A stretch of 64,000 nucleotides of DNA, taken from NCBI RefSeq assembly GCF_042678485.1, contig NZ_JBHTKR010000002.1, positions 186,001-250,000 of the forward strand, in the 5' to 3' direction. The position numbers were made by a program, and so were the translations under genes. Within the stretch, counting starts at the first letter, position 1. The number at the start of each line of letters is the position of its first letter. Origin of the DNA: Seohaeicola saemankumensis. Its GTDB lineage: Bacteria > Pseudomonadota > Alphaproteobacteria > Rhodobacterales > Rhodobacteraceae. The notes beneath the pieces are model-generated. The model was not told the DNA's origin. It did not search any database and saw nothing but the letters and a program-made list of their open reading frames with translations. Below, piece by piece: positions 17,100-26,121 of the stretch.

Positions 17100-18040
17100 G
17101 CGGCCCCCTTGGTATGCGCCGTGGCGCGGGGATGGCTGGCCTCATAGACCTGCATCAAGCGCGCGGTATCCACGGCCGTATAGGCCTGCGTGGTCGAAAG
17201 CGAGGCATGGCCCAGCAATTCCTGGATCGCGCGCAGATCACCGCCCGCGTTCAGCAGATGGGTGGCGAAGCTGTGCCGCATCGCATGAGGTGTGGCGCTG
17301 GCGGGCAAGCCCAGTTGCAGCCGCGCCTGTTCCATCACCTTCTGGATCGCGCGCGGGTTCAGCGCGCCGCCTCGCACACCGCGAAAGAGGGGCTGATCCG
17401 CCTCAAGCGGGTGGGGGCAAAGCCCGGCATAGCGATCCACGGCGTCACGTGCGGCGGGGATCACGGGCACCACGCGTTCCTTGCCGCCCTTGCCGGTGAT
17501 CCGCAGAACCGGGGGCAGGGGCAGATCGGTGCCGGTCAGCGACAACGCCTCGGATATGCGCAACCCGCAGCCATAGAGCACCATGACCACGGCCATGTCA
17601 CGCGCCGCGACCCAATCCTGGCGGGCCTGCAATTCGACCCGATCGATCATGGCACGGGCCGCATCCTCGGCCAGGGGGCGGGGCAGTTTGCGCTGGAACT
17701 TGGGCGCGCGGGTGGACAGGACCGCGGTGGGTTCGAAGCCTTCGCGCGCCGAAAGCCAGCGATAGAACGACTTGACCGCCGACAGCTTGCGCGCCAGCGA
17801 CCGCGCGCCCACATCGCTGCCGCGGGTCCGCGCCATCCAGGCACGCATGTCCGATACGGTGATCCGCGCCAGCGCGGTCAGGCCCTGCGGCGCACCCGAA
17901 TGGGCGGCCATGAAGGCAATGAAATCCAGCACATCGTGGCGATAGGCCTCTATCGTGTTGTCGGCCGCACCCTTCAGCGTCTTTTGCCCCGCGAGCCAGG
18001 CGCGCAGGGCCTCGGCCGCGGCGGGCGACACCAGGCTCAT
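17096..18040 (-). CDS. xerC: tyrosine recombinase XerC
   Basis: XerC acts with XerD at dif to resolve chromosome dimers. In its 314 residues the N-terminal core-binding domain is followed by the catalytic set: Arg in GCGLRISE, Lys in GKGGKER, His-x-x-Arg in HAMRHSFATH, His in LGHASLSTT, and the nucleophilic Tyr in TQAYTAVD. It overlaps the DUF484 gene by four bases, the arrangement common for xerC, so it is the housekeeping recombinase and not a phage integrase. Confidence 0.95.
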   Translation of the reverse strand: MSLVSPAAAEALRAWLAGQKTLKGAADNTIEAYRHDVLDFIAFMAAHSGAPQGLTALARITVSDMRAWMARTRGSDVGARSLARKLSAVKSFYRWLSAREGFEPTAVLSTRAPKFQRKLPRPLAEDAARAMIDRVELQARQDWVAARDMAVVMVLYGCGLRISEALSLTGTDLPLPPVLRITGKGGKERVVPVIPAARDAVDRYAGLCPHPLEADQPLFRGVRGGALNPRAIQKVMEQARLQLGLPASATPHAMRHSFATHLLNAGGDLRAIQELLGHASLSTTQAYTAVDTARLMQVYEASHPRATAHTKGAA

Positions 18041-18744
18041 GACAGCCAGCGGCGCATCGATCTTTCGAACACACCCGCGAAGAAGGCCAGAAGGTCGGTG
18101 CCCTGGCTGGGATTGAACTGATGCGGATCCTCGGAGCCCATCACCAGCATACCGGGCAGGCGGCCTGCGCCGAAATCCAGTTTCAGGCAGGCCTCGGACC
18201 GGATCCAGCCGGCCTTATCACCATAGATCGCGGGGCTGCCTTCCTGCATCTGGCGCAGCGTGACCTGACGCTGCGGCGCATCGCGCCCGGCGCTGAGGTA
18301 ATCCGCGACAAAGCCGGGCTGCGCCACGCGCAGCACGTCGCCCAGGCGTTGCACCACCGGGTCCTGATCGTTCTGCACCGATTCCAGCACCAGGCGGATG
18401 CTGTCCACGCGCAGGATTTCGGCCACGGGGCCGCCCAGATCGCGCAGAAACACCTCGAACTCCATCGGATCGAGCATCCGCAGGATCGCCCGATGCACTT
18501 GGTTGGTGCCGGCCAGATTGTCATAGGCGGCGGCGATCACGCTGCGATGCGTGTCTTCCAGCCGGTCCAGCCGGGCCTCAAGCCGTTCCATCGCGATGCC
18601 GCGCAGATCGACGATATTGGCGCCCATCATCCGCTCGTTCGCGGCGATCAGGGCGCGCATCAGGTCGCGATCCTCGAGGATGACATCGGGTTGCGCGATG
18701 ATCTTGTCGCGCAGCGCGCTGTCCATTCCGGGTTTCGTGCTCAT
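18037..18744 (-). CDS. DUF484 family protein
   Basis: A 235-residue GAF-like DUF484 protein, frequently found just upstream of xerC. I start at MSTKPGMDSALR (18744); the longer frame runs into the transaldolase stop region. The N-terminal ~70 residues include a charged coiled-coil (RLEARLDRLEDTHRSVI) and the rest looks like the GAF-type core ending GTDLLAFFAGVFERSMRRWL. Its role is unknown. Confidence 0.88.
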   Translation of the reverse strand: MSTKPGMDSALRDKIIAQPDVILEDRDLMRALIAANERMMGANIVDLRGIAMERLEARLDRLEDTHRSVIAAAYDNLAGTNQVHRAILRMLDPMEFEVFLRDLGGPVAEILRVDSIRLVLESVQNDQDPVVQRLGDVLRVAQPGFVADYLSAGRDAPQRQVTLRQMQEGSPAIYGDKAGWIRSEACLKLDFGAGRLPGMLVMGSEDPHQFNPSQGTDLLAFFAGVFERSMRRWLS

Positions 18745-18791
18745 TCCTGCCTCGGGTCGTTTTCTTGATTTGTGGGGCTTATAGCACGGGG

Positions 18792-19445
18792 TCAGAGAAT
18801 TTTCTGCCCCGTTTTTTCCCAATCCTTCAAAAACGTCTCAAGCCCCTTGTCCGTCAGGGGGTGGCTTGCCAGTTTCTTGATCACCTCGGGCGGGGCGGTC
18901 ATCACATCCGCACCGATGCGCGCGCAGTCCAGAACATGGTTCACGCTGCGGATCGAGGCGGCCAGGATCTGCGTCTCGAAGCCGTAATTGTCATAGATGG
19001 TGCGGATATCCTCGATCAGGTCCATCCCATCGAGGTTGATGTCATCCAGGCGCCCGATGAAGGGGCTGATGAAGGTGGCCCCCGCCTTGGCCGCCAGCAG
19101 CGCCTGGTTGGCGCTGAAGCACAGCGTCACATTGACCATGAAGCCTTCACCGGACAGCACCTTGCAGGCTTTCAGCCCGTCCCAGGTCAGCGGCAGTTTC
19201 ACGGCGATATTCGGCGCGATCGCGGCCAGTTTGCGGCCTTCGGCGATCATGGCATCGGCCTGCAGCGCGACCACTTCGGCGCTGACCGGCCCATCGACCA
19301 GTTCGGCGATTTCGCGCGTGACTTCAATGATGTCGCGCCCGGACTTGAGGATCAGCGAGGGGTTGGTGGTCACGCCATCCACCATGCCCAGATCGTTCAA
19401 CTCGGCAATCGCGGCGATTTCAGCGGTATCAACAAAGAACTTCAT
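18792..19445 (-). CDS. fsa: transaldolase / fructose-6-phosphate aldolase family
   Basis: A 217-residue short-form transaldolase (TalC/Fsa group). The start is MKFFVDTAEIAAI, DGVTTNPSLI follows, the Schiff-base lysine is in IAVKLPLT, and the C-terminus contains GADVMTAPPEVIKKL. The short length and FFVDTA start match the Fsa/TalC subfamily; whether it transfers dihydroxyacetone between sugar phosphates or cleaves fructose-6-phosphate cannot be told from sequence. It ends about 50 bases upstream of the DUF484 start and is divergent from priA. Confidence 0.9.
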   Translation of the reverse strand: MKFFVDTAEIAAIAELNDLGMVDGVTTNPSLILKSGRDIIEVTREIAELVDGPVSAEVVALQADAMIAEGRKLAAIAPNIAVKLPLTWDGLKACKVLSGEGFMVNVTLCFSANQALLAAKAGATFISPFIGRLDDINLDGMDLIEDIRTIYDNYGFETQILAASIRSVNHVLDCARIGADVMTAPPEVIKKLASHPLTDKGLETFLKDWEKTGQKIL

Positions 19446-19535
19446 GACGCTCCCTCGGGGCTTGGCCTTTCGTTGCCTTGGCTTTACCCCATACTGTGCA
19501 GCCCTGAAACCCCTTTCACGGAAAGCCCCGAACCC

Positions 19536-21725
19536 TTGAGCGATTTCTACCACCATGGCGATCTGATCGCGGTGCTGACGACGCAGCCGCTGGACCGGAC
19601 GCTGGACTACCGCGCGCCGGAAGGGGGCTGCCATGCGGGTGCCTTTGTCGAGGTGCCGCTGGGGCCACGCCGCGTGCTGGGCGTGGTCTGGGGGCCGGGA
19701 CGGGGTGATTTCGATCTGGCGAAACTGCGCCATGCCAGCCGCGTGCTGGATGTGGCGCCGATGCGCGAGGAGATGCAGGATTTCCTGACGCGGGCCGCCG
19801 AATACACCATGACGCCGCTGTCCGCGATGCTGCGGCTGGCGACACGCGCGCCCGGTCTGGGCGATCCGCCTGCGATGCGCCGCATCTACCGGCTGGGGCA
19901 GGGGGTGCCTGACCGGATGACGCCCGCGCGGGAAAAGGTGCTGGACGTGCTGCGCGATTACGGCGGGCTGGCCTTTACCTTGCGCGAACTGGCCGAGATG
20001 GCGGGCGTTTCCACCGGCGTGGTCAAGGGGCTGGCGGCGCAGGGTGCCGTGCTTGAGGAAGACAGCCCCCGCGATCTGCCCTTTCCGCCGCTGGATCCGG
20101 GGCAGTCGGGCAAGACCTTGAACGAGGATCAGGCAGCGGGGGCCGACGCCCTGCGCGCCGGTGTCGCAAGCGGGCGCTACGGGACCACCTTGCTGCGCGG
20201 TGTGACCGGATCGGGCAAGACCGAAGTGTATCTGGAAGCCGTGGCCGAGGCTTTGCGACAGGGACGACAGGCCCTTGTCCTGCTGCCCGAGATTGCGCTG
20301 ACGGCGGAATTCCTGACCCGGGTCGAGGCGCGGTTCGGGGCGCGCCCCGCCGAATGGCATTCCGGCGTGACCGTGACCGAACGCCGGCGCATCTGGCGCA
20401 TGGTGGCGGAAGGCGGCGCGCAACTGGTGGTGGGGGCGCGCTCTGCGCTGTTCCTGCCGTATCGCGAGCTTGGCCTGATCGTGGTGGATGAGGAGCACGA
20501 CACCTCCTACAAGCAGGAGGATGGCGTGCTGTACAACGCCCGCGACATGGCGGTGCTGCGCGCGGCGATCTGCGGCGCGCGGGTCGTGCTGGCTTCGGCC
20601 ACGCCCAGCCTGGAAAGCTGGGCCAATGCGGAAGCGGGCAAATACGACAAGCTGGTGCTGACCGACCGTTTTGGTGCGGCGGTCCTGCCGGAAATGCGGG
20701 CCATCGACATGCGGGCCGAGACGCTTCCGACGAACCGCTGGATCTCGCCGAGCTTGCAGGCGGCGGTGACGCAACGGATCAGGGACGGTGAGCAGGCGCT
20801 GCTTTTCATCAACCGGCGCGGCTATGCGCCGACAACGGTCTGTCGCGCCTGCGGCCATCAGATCGGCTGCGATCATTGCGATGCGCGGATGGTGGAGCAT
20901 CGTTTCCTCAAACGGCTGGTCTGCCACCAATGCGGTGAGACGAAACCCATGCCCGAGATATGCCCCGCCTGCGAAGTGTCGGGCAAGCTGGCACCCGTAG
21001 GCCCCGGGGTCGAGCGTCTGACGGAAGAGGCGCAGGCGCTGTTTCCGGATGCGCGGATCGCCACGCTGTCATCGGACATGTATGCCAGCGCCCGCGCCTT
21101 GAAGGCCGAGATCGAGAATATCGCGGGTGGCGGGGCCGATATCATCATCGGCACGCAGCTGGTGGCCAAGGGGCACAACTTTCCGCTGCTGACGCTGGTG
21201 GGCGTGATCGATGCCGATCTGGGCCTGCAAGGATCAGATCTGCGCGCGGCCGAACGCACGTTCCAGCTGATGCGGCAGGTGGCGGGGCGCGCGGGGCGGG
21301 CCGAGAAGCGGGGGCAGGCGTTGCTCCAGACCCATCAGCCCGAACATCCGGTGATCCGCGCCATTCTGGCCGGCGACGAGGAAGGGTTCTGGCGCGCCGA
21401 GGCCGAGGAGCGGCGGCAGGCCGGTGTGCCGCCCTATGGGCGCATGGCGGGGATCATCATTTCGGCCAATGACGCGCAGCCGGCTTTTGATCTGGGCACG
21501 GCGCTGGCGCGGATGGATGCGCCGCTGCGGGCTATCGGGGCGCAGGTCTACGGGCCTGCCCCGGCCCCGATCGCAAGGATCAGGGGAAGGCACCGGGTCA
21601 GGCTGCTGGTGCGGGCCGACAAGGGCGCGCCCTTGCAGGCGGCACTGGGGCGGTGGCTGGCGCAGGTGCGGCTGACCGGCAGCCTGCGGCTGGCCGTCGA
21701 TATTGATCCGCAGAGTTTCTATTGA
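19536..21725 (+). CDS. priA: primosomal protein N' (replication restart helicase PriA)
   Basis: PriA restarts stalled replication forks. The 729-residue protein has Walker A GVTGSGKTEVYLE, the Walker B DEEHDTSYKQED, and zinc-binding cysteines C-R-A-C-G ... C-D-H-C, C-H-Q-C and C-P-A-C. No ATG fits the family start. The TTG at 19536 (LSDFYHHGDLIAV) is the natural start, with a purine-rich GGAAAG upstream. The frame is open far upstream but covers the antisense of fsa. It is followed by a non-coding gap with a dispersed repeat. Confidence 0.96.
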   Translation: MSDFYHHGDLIAVLTTQPLDRTLDYRAPEGGCHAGAFVEVPLGPRRVLGVVWGPGRGDFDLAKLRHASRVLDVAPMREEMQDFLTRAAEYTMTPLSAMLRLATRAPGLGDPPAMRRIYRLGQGVPDRMTPAREKVLDVLRDYGGLAFTLRELAEMAGVSTGVVKGLAAQGAVLEEDSPRDLPFPPLDPGQSGKTLNEDQAAGADALRAGVASGRYGTTLLRGVTGSGKTEVYLEAVAEALRQGRQALVLLPEIALTAEFLTRVEARFGARPAEWHSGVTVTERRRIWRMVAEGGAQLVVGARSALFLPYRELGLIVVDEEHDTSYKQEDGVLYNARDMAVLRAAICGARVVLASATPSLESWANAEAGKYDKLVLTDRFGAAVLPEMRAIDMRAETLPTNRWISPSLQAAVTQRIRDGEQALLFINRRGYAPTTVCRACGHQIGCDHCDARMVEHRFLKRLVCHQCGETKPMPEICPACEVSGKLAPVGPGVERLTEEAQALFPDARIATLSSDMYASARALKAEIENIAGGGADIIIGTQLVAKGHNFPLLTLVGVIDADLGLQGSDLRAAERTFQLMRQVAGRAGRAEKRGQALLQTHQPEHPVIRAILAGDEEGFWRAEAEERRQAGVPPYGRMAGIIISANDAQPAFDLGTALARMDAPLRAIGAQVYGPAPAPIARIRGRHRVRLLVRADKGAPLQAALGRWLAQVRLTGSLRLAVDIDPQSFY

Positions 21726-22079
21726 GGAGGGCTTTGAGGGTGTCCCATGATGGGGCATTTCGCGGAGCAAGCAATATCAATGGGTTGCGCGGGCGTGTTC
21801 GGGATATTTTAACGGTTCAGTAAGAAAGCCGCGCGGTCGCCGGCACGCGGGGTGGCGATGCGGAGTGCGACAGAAGCTTCAAGACCTCGCGCGGAATCAA
21901 GGTGCGCAGCACCGCCGCGCGATCGCCGACACGCCCCCCGGGGCGGCGATTTTGCTGCCGTGGTGGCATGAACTGAGGTTCGATGACTGGGCGGGGATAA
22001 ACTGCCCCAAACACGCGGAGCCTAGCCACCCCGCGTGTCGGCGAACCCGCGACGCTTGGGGCGGGCGTTTGTTCCGTCC
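21726..22079. other. non-coding gap between priA and purU
   Basis: This 354-bp convergent gap holds the first copy of an ~80-bp dispersed repeat (21741-21820) and GC-rich inverted repeats, including CGCCCCCCGGGGCG around 21940. I see no convincing gene; the short frames present have no recognisable start signal or domain. Confidence 0.6.
21741..21820 (+). repeat. 80-bp dispersed repeat, copy 1
   Basis: The sequence begins TGTCCCATGATGGGGCATTT and ends GGGATATTTTAACGG. A close relative lies at 55987-56064, where most positions match by eye. Its first 17 bases are an inverted repeat (TGTCCC-x5-GGGGCA here, a perfect GGGACA in copy 2). Confidence 0.65.
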
Positions 22080-22964
22080 TTACCCCATCCGTTCCGAGGC
22101 ATAGCTGCCGGGGCTGGCGGGGAAGACCACCGTCTTGTTGCCGTTCTGGAAGACGCGGTGATGGATATGGGCGTGGATCGCGCGGCTGAGCACCTGTGCT
22201 TCCACGTCGCGGCCAAGGCTGACGTAATCCTCGGCGCTTTGGGCGTGGGTGACGCGGACGGTGTCCTGTTCGATGATCGGGCCTTCATCCAGATCGGCGG
22301 TCACGTAATGCGCCGTGGCGCCGATCAGCTTCACGCCACGCTCGTATGCCTGCTTGTAGGGGTTGGCCCCCTTGAAGCTGGGCAGGAAGGAGTGGTGGAT
22401 GTTGATGATCCGGCCCGACATCCGCCGGCAGATCGCATCCGACAGCACCTGCATGTAGCGCGCGAGCACGATCAGTTCGGCGCCTGATTCCTCGACCAGC
22501 GCCATCAGCCGCGCCTCGGCCTCGGGTTTGTTGTCTTTCGTCACCTTGATCTGGTGGAAGGGCAGATCGTGGTTCACCACCACCTTCTGATAGGTCATGT
22601 GGTTGGACACCACGCCCACGATGTCGATGGGCAGCGCCCCGATCCGCCAGCGATAGAGCAGATCATTCAGGCAATGCCCGAAGTTCGACACCATCAGCAG
22701 GACCTTCATCCGCTCGGATGCATCATGGATCGCCCAGCCCATCGCGAAAGTGTCGGCGATGGGGGCGAACCCCTCGCGCAGCGTGTCGGGCGCCGCACCG
22801 GTTTCCGCCTGAAAGGTCATGCGCGCGAAGAACATGCCCGTCAGCGGGTCGTCGAACTGGTGGCTGTCAGTGATGTTGCAGCCATTCGCGGCCAGAAAAC
22901 CGGAAATCGCCGCGACGATCCCGCGGGTCGAAGGGCATTGGACGGTCAGCACGTGGTGGGTCAT
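22080..22964 (-). CDS. purU: formyltetrahydrofolate deformylase
   Basis: PurU hydrolyses 10-formyl-THF to formate and THF, freeing formate for purine synthesis and balancing one-carbon pools. The 294 residues comprise an N-terminal ACT-type domain (TVQCPSTRGIVAAISGFLA) and a C-terminal formyl transferase-like domain with NIHHSFLPSFKGANPY, GATAHYVTADLDEGPIIEQ and a catalytic Asn/His/Asp set. Together with fhs and folD at 49.6-52.2 kb it handles THF one-carbon units. Confidence 0.95.
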   Translation of the reverse strand: MTHHVLTVQCPSTRGIVAAISGFLAANGCNITDSHQFDDPLTGMFFARMTFQAETGAAPDTLREGFAPIADTFAMGWAIHDASERMKVLLMVSNFGHCLNDLLYRWRIGALPIDIVGVVSNHMTYQKVVVNHDLPFHQIKVTKDNKPEAEARLMALVEESGAELIVLARYMQVLSDAICRRMSGRIINIHHSFLPSFKGANPYKQAYERGVKLIGATAHYVTADLDEGPIIEQDTVRVTHAQSAEDYVSLGRDVEAQVLSRAIHAHIHHRVFQNGNKTVVFPASPGSYASERMG

Positions 22965-23062
22965 CGGTCTCTCCGGGCAAGTCTGTTGCCCGGTTGGTAT
23001 CAGCCGTCCGCATCATGCGACTGCCCGGAAACGACAGGCGCATGCGTCCGCGCGACGCGGCC

Positions 23063-24124
23063 TCAGACAGTGACGGGGCGACCGTGCTGATCGACAACCA
23101 TATCCGTCAGGATCGCGCCCACCCACATGGCGAAAAGCGCAAGCCAGGCCGTGCCCACGAAGATGGACCCGCCCGTGACCCCCGCGCCGATGGCACAGCC
23201 CCCCGCCAGCATCCCGCCGAACCCCATGAGGGCGGCCCCCAGGATCGCGCGCCGCATGTTGCTTTCGTTCTCGAAGCCCTGGAACTTGAACTCGCCCATG
23301 ATGACTGAGGCCAGGAACGATCCCAGGAACACCCCCGGCACCAGCCCGATGTCGAATTCCAGCACCGAGGCGCGATCCAGCGTGAACATCAGCGTGCGCG
23401 CCGAAGGCCCGGTGAAGCTGGCGCTTTCGATCTGCACGGGCTCGAAGGCGATCTGCGACAGGCCGAAGGTCAGCACCCAGCCAAGGGCCACGGCAAAGCC
23501 CACGCCCGAGGCGAAGACCAGACGCGACACCCCGATCCGGTTGCGCCGCGACAATTCCAGCGCCGGCACCGCCATGGCCGCGCCGAAGACCAGACCGGAC
23601 CAGCCGGGCAGATGCAGTGCCGCCAGCAGATCCATGTTGCGCCCGCCCGAGGTGATCCAAAGCCCCGCCAGCCAGTCGCGCAGCGGGCCAAGCCAGCCGG
23701 TGATGCTCATCTGTGCGACCACCGCAAAGATCAGCCCCGACACGATGGAGCGCAGGTTGCCCGTGGCCCCCAGCACCAGAAGCCGGCCCGAACAGCCGCG
23801 CGCCAGCACCATGCCGACGCCGAAGAGAAGCCCGCCGATGATCGCGCCCGACCAGCTGCCCGGCACGGCCATCATGCGCGCATCAGCGCTACGCATCAGG
23901 CCCATCATCTGCGCGCCCTGCACCCAGACGATCGCCGTGGAAATCGTCAGCAGCCAGACCGCCACCTTGTCGCCCAGCTGGCCGCGCGCGAATTCCACCG
24001 CCGCCGCCCGCAGGCAAAAGCGCGAGCGTTGCGCCGCCACGCCGAAAACCACGCCGGTGATCAGGCCAAGGACCGCCGCCGTCGGGTCTTCGCCGATCCA
24101 TTCCACAAGGCTGAGTAGGTCCAT
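23063..24124 (-). CDS. YeeE/YedE-family sulfur transporter
   Basis: A 353-residue membrane protein with two DUF395-type repeats. The characteristic cysteines are in SRFCLRAA, ARGCSGRL and AGGCAIGAG. In TsuA/YeeE these carry thiosulfate through the membrane; related YedE proteins move other sulfur species. About nine membrane helices are visible. A SirA/TusA-type partner is not adjacent. It reads divergently from the cupin gene at 24328. Confidence 0.9.
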   Translation of the reverse strand: MDLLSLVEWIGEDPTAAVLGLITGVVFGVAAQRSRFCLRAAAVEFARGQLGDKVAVWLLTISTAIVWVQGAQMMGLMRSADARMMAVPGSWSGAIIGGLLFGVGMVLARGCSGRLLVLGATGNLRSIVSGLIFAVVAQMSITGWLGPLRDWLAGLWITSGGRNMDLLAALHLPGWSGLVFGAAMAVPALELSRRNRIGVSRLVFASGVGFAVALGWVLTFGLSQIAFEPVQIESASFTGPSARTLMFTLDRASVLEFDIGLVPGVFLGSFLASVIMGEFKFQGFENESNMRRAILGAALMGFGGMLAGGCAIGAGVTGGSIFVGTAWLALFAMWVGAILTDMVVDQHGRPVTV

Positions 24125-24327
24125 TGTTCCGTTCCCGTCATGTCGATTGCCCGTGGGATTGCCAGACGGGGCAGCCCCGGTCCTTGATCCAGATCATCCG
24201 CCGGGGGCTTGTCTTGGCAGAATGGTCGAAAGTGACTGTTTGCATGTCGCAATCGGCTGCGAATTCCGATCAGGTCGGTCTTATCCGCAGAGTCGGAACA
24301 GAGGCGCGCGGCAGAAGGAATGCGGGC

Positions 24328-24792
24328 ATGGATCAGAGCGTGAACCCGGTTGACGGGATGCAGGGCGACGCACAGGCCGGGATGCTGGCCGCGGCCATGC
24401 TGGCCATGGCCGCCATGCCGATCCGGCTTGAGGCGGCTGACCAGCCGCTGGAGGGCGGTGTCGATCCGGTTTTCGGCACGGTTCGCTGGCGCACGCTTTT
24501 CTGTGCGGATCGCACGCAGACCGGCGGCATGGTCATGGGGATCGCCGAATTCGCCCCCGGCGGCACATTGCTGCCGCATCGCCACAGCCCGGCCGAGGTC
24601 TATTTCGGGCTTGAAGGTGCAGCGCTTGTCACCGTGGACGGCGTGCCCAACGCGATGGGGCCGGGCACCGCGCTTTACATCCCCGGTGATGCGGAACATG
24701 GCACCGTGGCGGGGCCTGACGGTTTCCGCATGCTTTATGTCTTTCCGCGCGACCGGTTTTCCGAGGTCGAGTATCGTTTCTCGCAACTCTGA
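24328..24792 (+). CDS. single-domain cupin protein
   Basis: A 154-residue cupin starting MDQSVNPVDG. Cupin motif 1 is GGTLLPHRHSPAEVYFGLEG, giving two His and a Glu as metal ligands, and motif 2 includes PGDAEHGTVAG with the third His. The N-terminal ~35 residues are Ala/Met-rich. Its substrate is unknown. Small cupins of this build in marine Rhodobacteraceae include DMSP lyases (DddQ/DddW/DddL), and I considered that, but nothing adjacent supports it. A hairpin at 24817 follows the stop and may act as a weak terminator. Confidence 0.75.
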   Translation: MDQSVNPVDGMQGDAQAGMLAAAMLAMAAMPIRLEAADQPLEGGVDPVFGTVRWRTLFCADRTQTGGMVMGIAEFAPGGTLLPHRHSPAEVYFGLEGAALVTVDGVPNAMGPGTALYIPGDAEHGTVAGPDGFRMLYVFPRDRFSEVEYRFSQL

Positions 24793-24816
24793 AAGCTGCC
24801 GCGAGACGTGATGCTG

Positions 24817-24888
24817 CGCGCACAGAAGGTTGTGCGCGGATGCGGTGTCTTGGCCCTCGCCAAGCCCGGGAAAACGGCGTAAGCCGTT
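24817..24888. promoter_or_regulatory. three consecutive hairpins in the leader of the MFS gene
   Basis: Between the cupin stop (24792) and the MFS start (24892) three perfect inverted repeats follow one another: CGCGCACA/TGTGCGCG with a 6-nt loop (24817-24838), CTTGGC/GCCAAG with a 4-nt loop (24849-24864) and AACGGC/GCCGTT with a 4-nt loop (24873-24888). The last ends three bases before the ATG and covers where a ribosome binding site would be. None has a long T-run, so translational control is more likely than termination. Confidence 0.5.
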
Positions 24889-24891
24889 AAC

Positions 24892-26121
24892 ATGCAAATC
24901 ATTCCGCTTGCCCATGCCAAGGATTTGCCGGTCTGGCGCAGACCGGTGTCGCTGCTGTTCCTGATGGCGGCGGCCATGCCCATTGCCTTTGCCACCTGGT
25001 CGGCGCTGCTGAACAACTTCGTGATCGAGGTGGCGCAGTTCGACGGGTCCGATATCGGCTGGCTGCATACCGTGCGCGAGATCCCCGGCTTTCTGGCCAT
25101 CGGCGTGATTGCGGTACTGATGTTCATGCGCGAGCAGGTGCTGGGCATGGTCGCGCTGATCCTGCTGGGGGTGGCCACGGCCATCACCGCGTGGTTCCCG
25201 ACACTGGGTGGCATTCTGACGATCACGATGCTGTCCTCGATCGGCTTTCATTATTACGAAACCGTCAACCAGTCGCTGCAATTGCAATGGCTGCCCAAGG
25301 ACCGCGCCCCGCAGATGCTGGGCTGGCTGCTGGCGGCGGGGTCGGGGGCGACACTGGTCGCCTACCTCTGCATCATCGTCACATGGGAGGCGCTGGGCCT
25401 GACCTATAACACCGTCTATCTGCTGTCGGGCGGGTTCACGGCGGCGGTGGCACTGTTTGCGCTGCTGGCCTATCCGCAATTCGAGGCCCCCGATCCGCAG
25501 ATCAAGAAGATGGTGCTGCGCCGTCGCTACTGGCTTTACTATGCGCTGCAATTCATGTCCGGCGCGCGGCGGCAGATCTTCGTGGTCTTCGCGGGCTTCA
25601 TGATGGTCGAGAAGTTCGGCTTTCGCGTGCATGAGGTGACGGCGCTGTTCACCATCAACCTTGTGGTCAACATGATCGCCGCCCCCTTGCTGGGCCGTGC
25701 CGTGGCCCGCTGGGGCGAGCGCAAGGCGCTCTGTGTCGAATATCTTGGGCTGATCTGCGTGTTTCTGGGCTATGGCGGGATCTACTGGTTCGGCTGGGGC
25801 GTGATGGTGGCGGCAGCACTTTACGTGATGGATCATGTGTTCTTTGCCATGGCGCTGGCGCTCAAGACCTATTTCCAGAAGATCGCCGATCCGCGCGACA
25901 TCGCGCCGACGGCGGCTGTGGCCTTTACCATCAATCACATCGCCGCGGTCTTCCTGCCGGCCTCGCTGGGCTATCTGTGGCTGGTGTCACCCAGTTCCGT
26001 CTTTGTGCTGGCAGCGGGCATGGCAGGCGTGTCCTTCTGCCTTGCGCTGCTGATCCCGCGCCATCCCGAGCCGGGCAATGAAACCATATTCGCCCGCTTC
26101 GCGCCGGCCCCGGCCGCGTGA
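24892..26121 (+). CDS. major facilitator superfamily transporter
   Basis: 409 residues with about twelve membrane helices. The N-terminal cluster LPVWRRPVSLLFLMAAAMP begins the first helix, and the loop with TVREIPGF and FMREQVLGM matches the family's 2-3 loop region. It has no clear orthologue I can name and the substrate is unknown. It overlaps the MATE gene by four bases (GTGA). Its leader contains three hairpins. There is no obvious ribosome binding site, consistent with a structured leader. Confidence 0.87.
   Translation: MQIIPLAHAKDLPVWRRPVSLLFLMAAAMPIAFATWSALLNNFVIEVAQFDGSDIGWLHTVREIPGFLAIGVIAVLMFMREQVLGMVALILLGVATAITAWFPTLGGILTITMLSSIGFHYYETVNQSLQLQWLPKDRAPQMLGWLLAAGSGATLVAYLCIIVTWEALGLTYNTVYLLSGGFTAAVALFALLAYPQFEAPDPQIKKMVLRRRYWLYYALQFMSGARRQIFVVFAGFMMVEKFGFRVHEVTALFTINLVVNMIAAPLLGRAVARWGERKALCVEYLGLICVFLGYGGIYWFGWGVMVAAALYVMDHVFFAMALALKTYFQKIADPRDIAPTAAVAFTINHIAAVFLPASLGYLWLVSPSSVFVLAAGMAGVSFCLALLIPRHPEPGNETIFARFAPAPAA

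Noticed and set aside
17096..18040. XerC as a phage integrase
   Set aside because: Gene context with DUF484 and the full RKHRHY set fit the housekeeping recombinase, and there is no att-like repeat nearby.
21817..22104. Two short frames downstream of priA
   Set aside because: Neither has a ribosome site or domain; they overlap inverted repeats on both strands.
24328..24792. The cupin as a DMSP lyase (DddQ/DddW/DddL)
   Set aside because: The metal motif fits but is shared by all cupins; no acrylate or DMSP transport gene is nearby.
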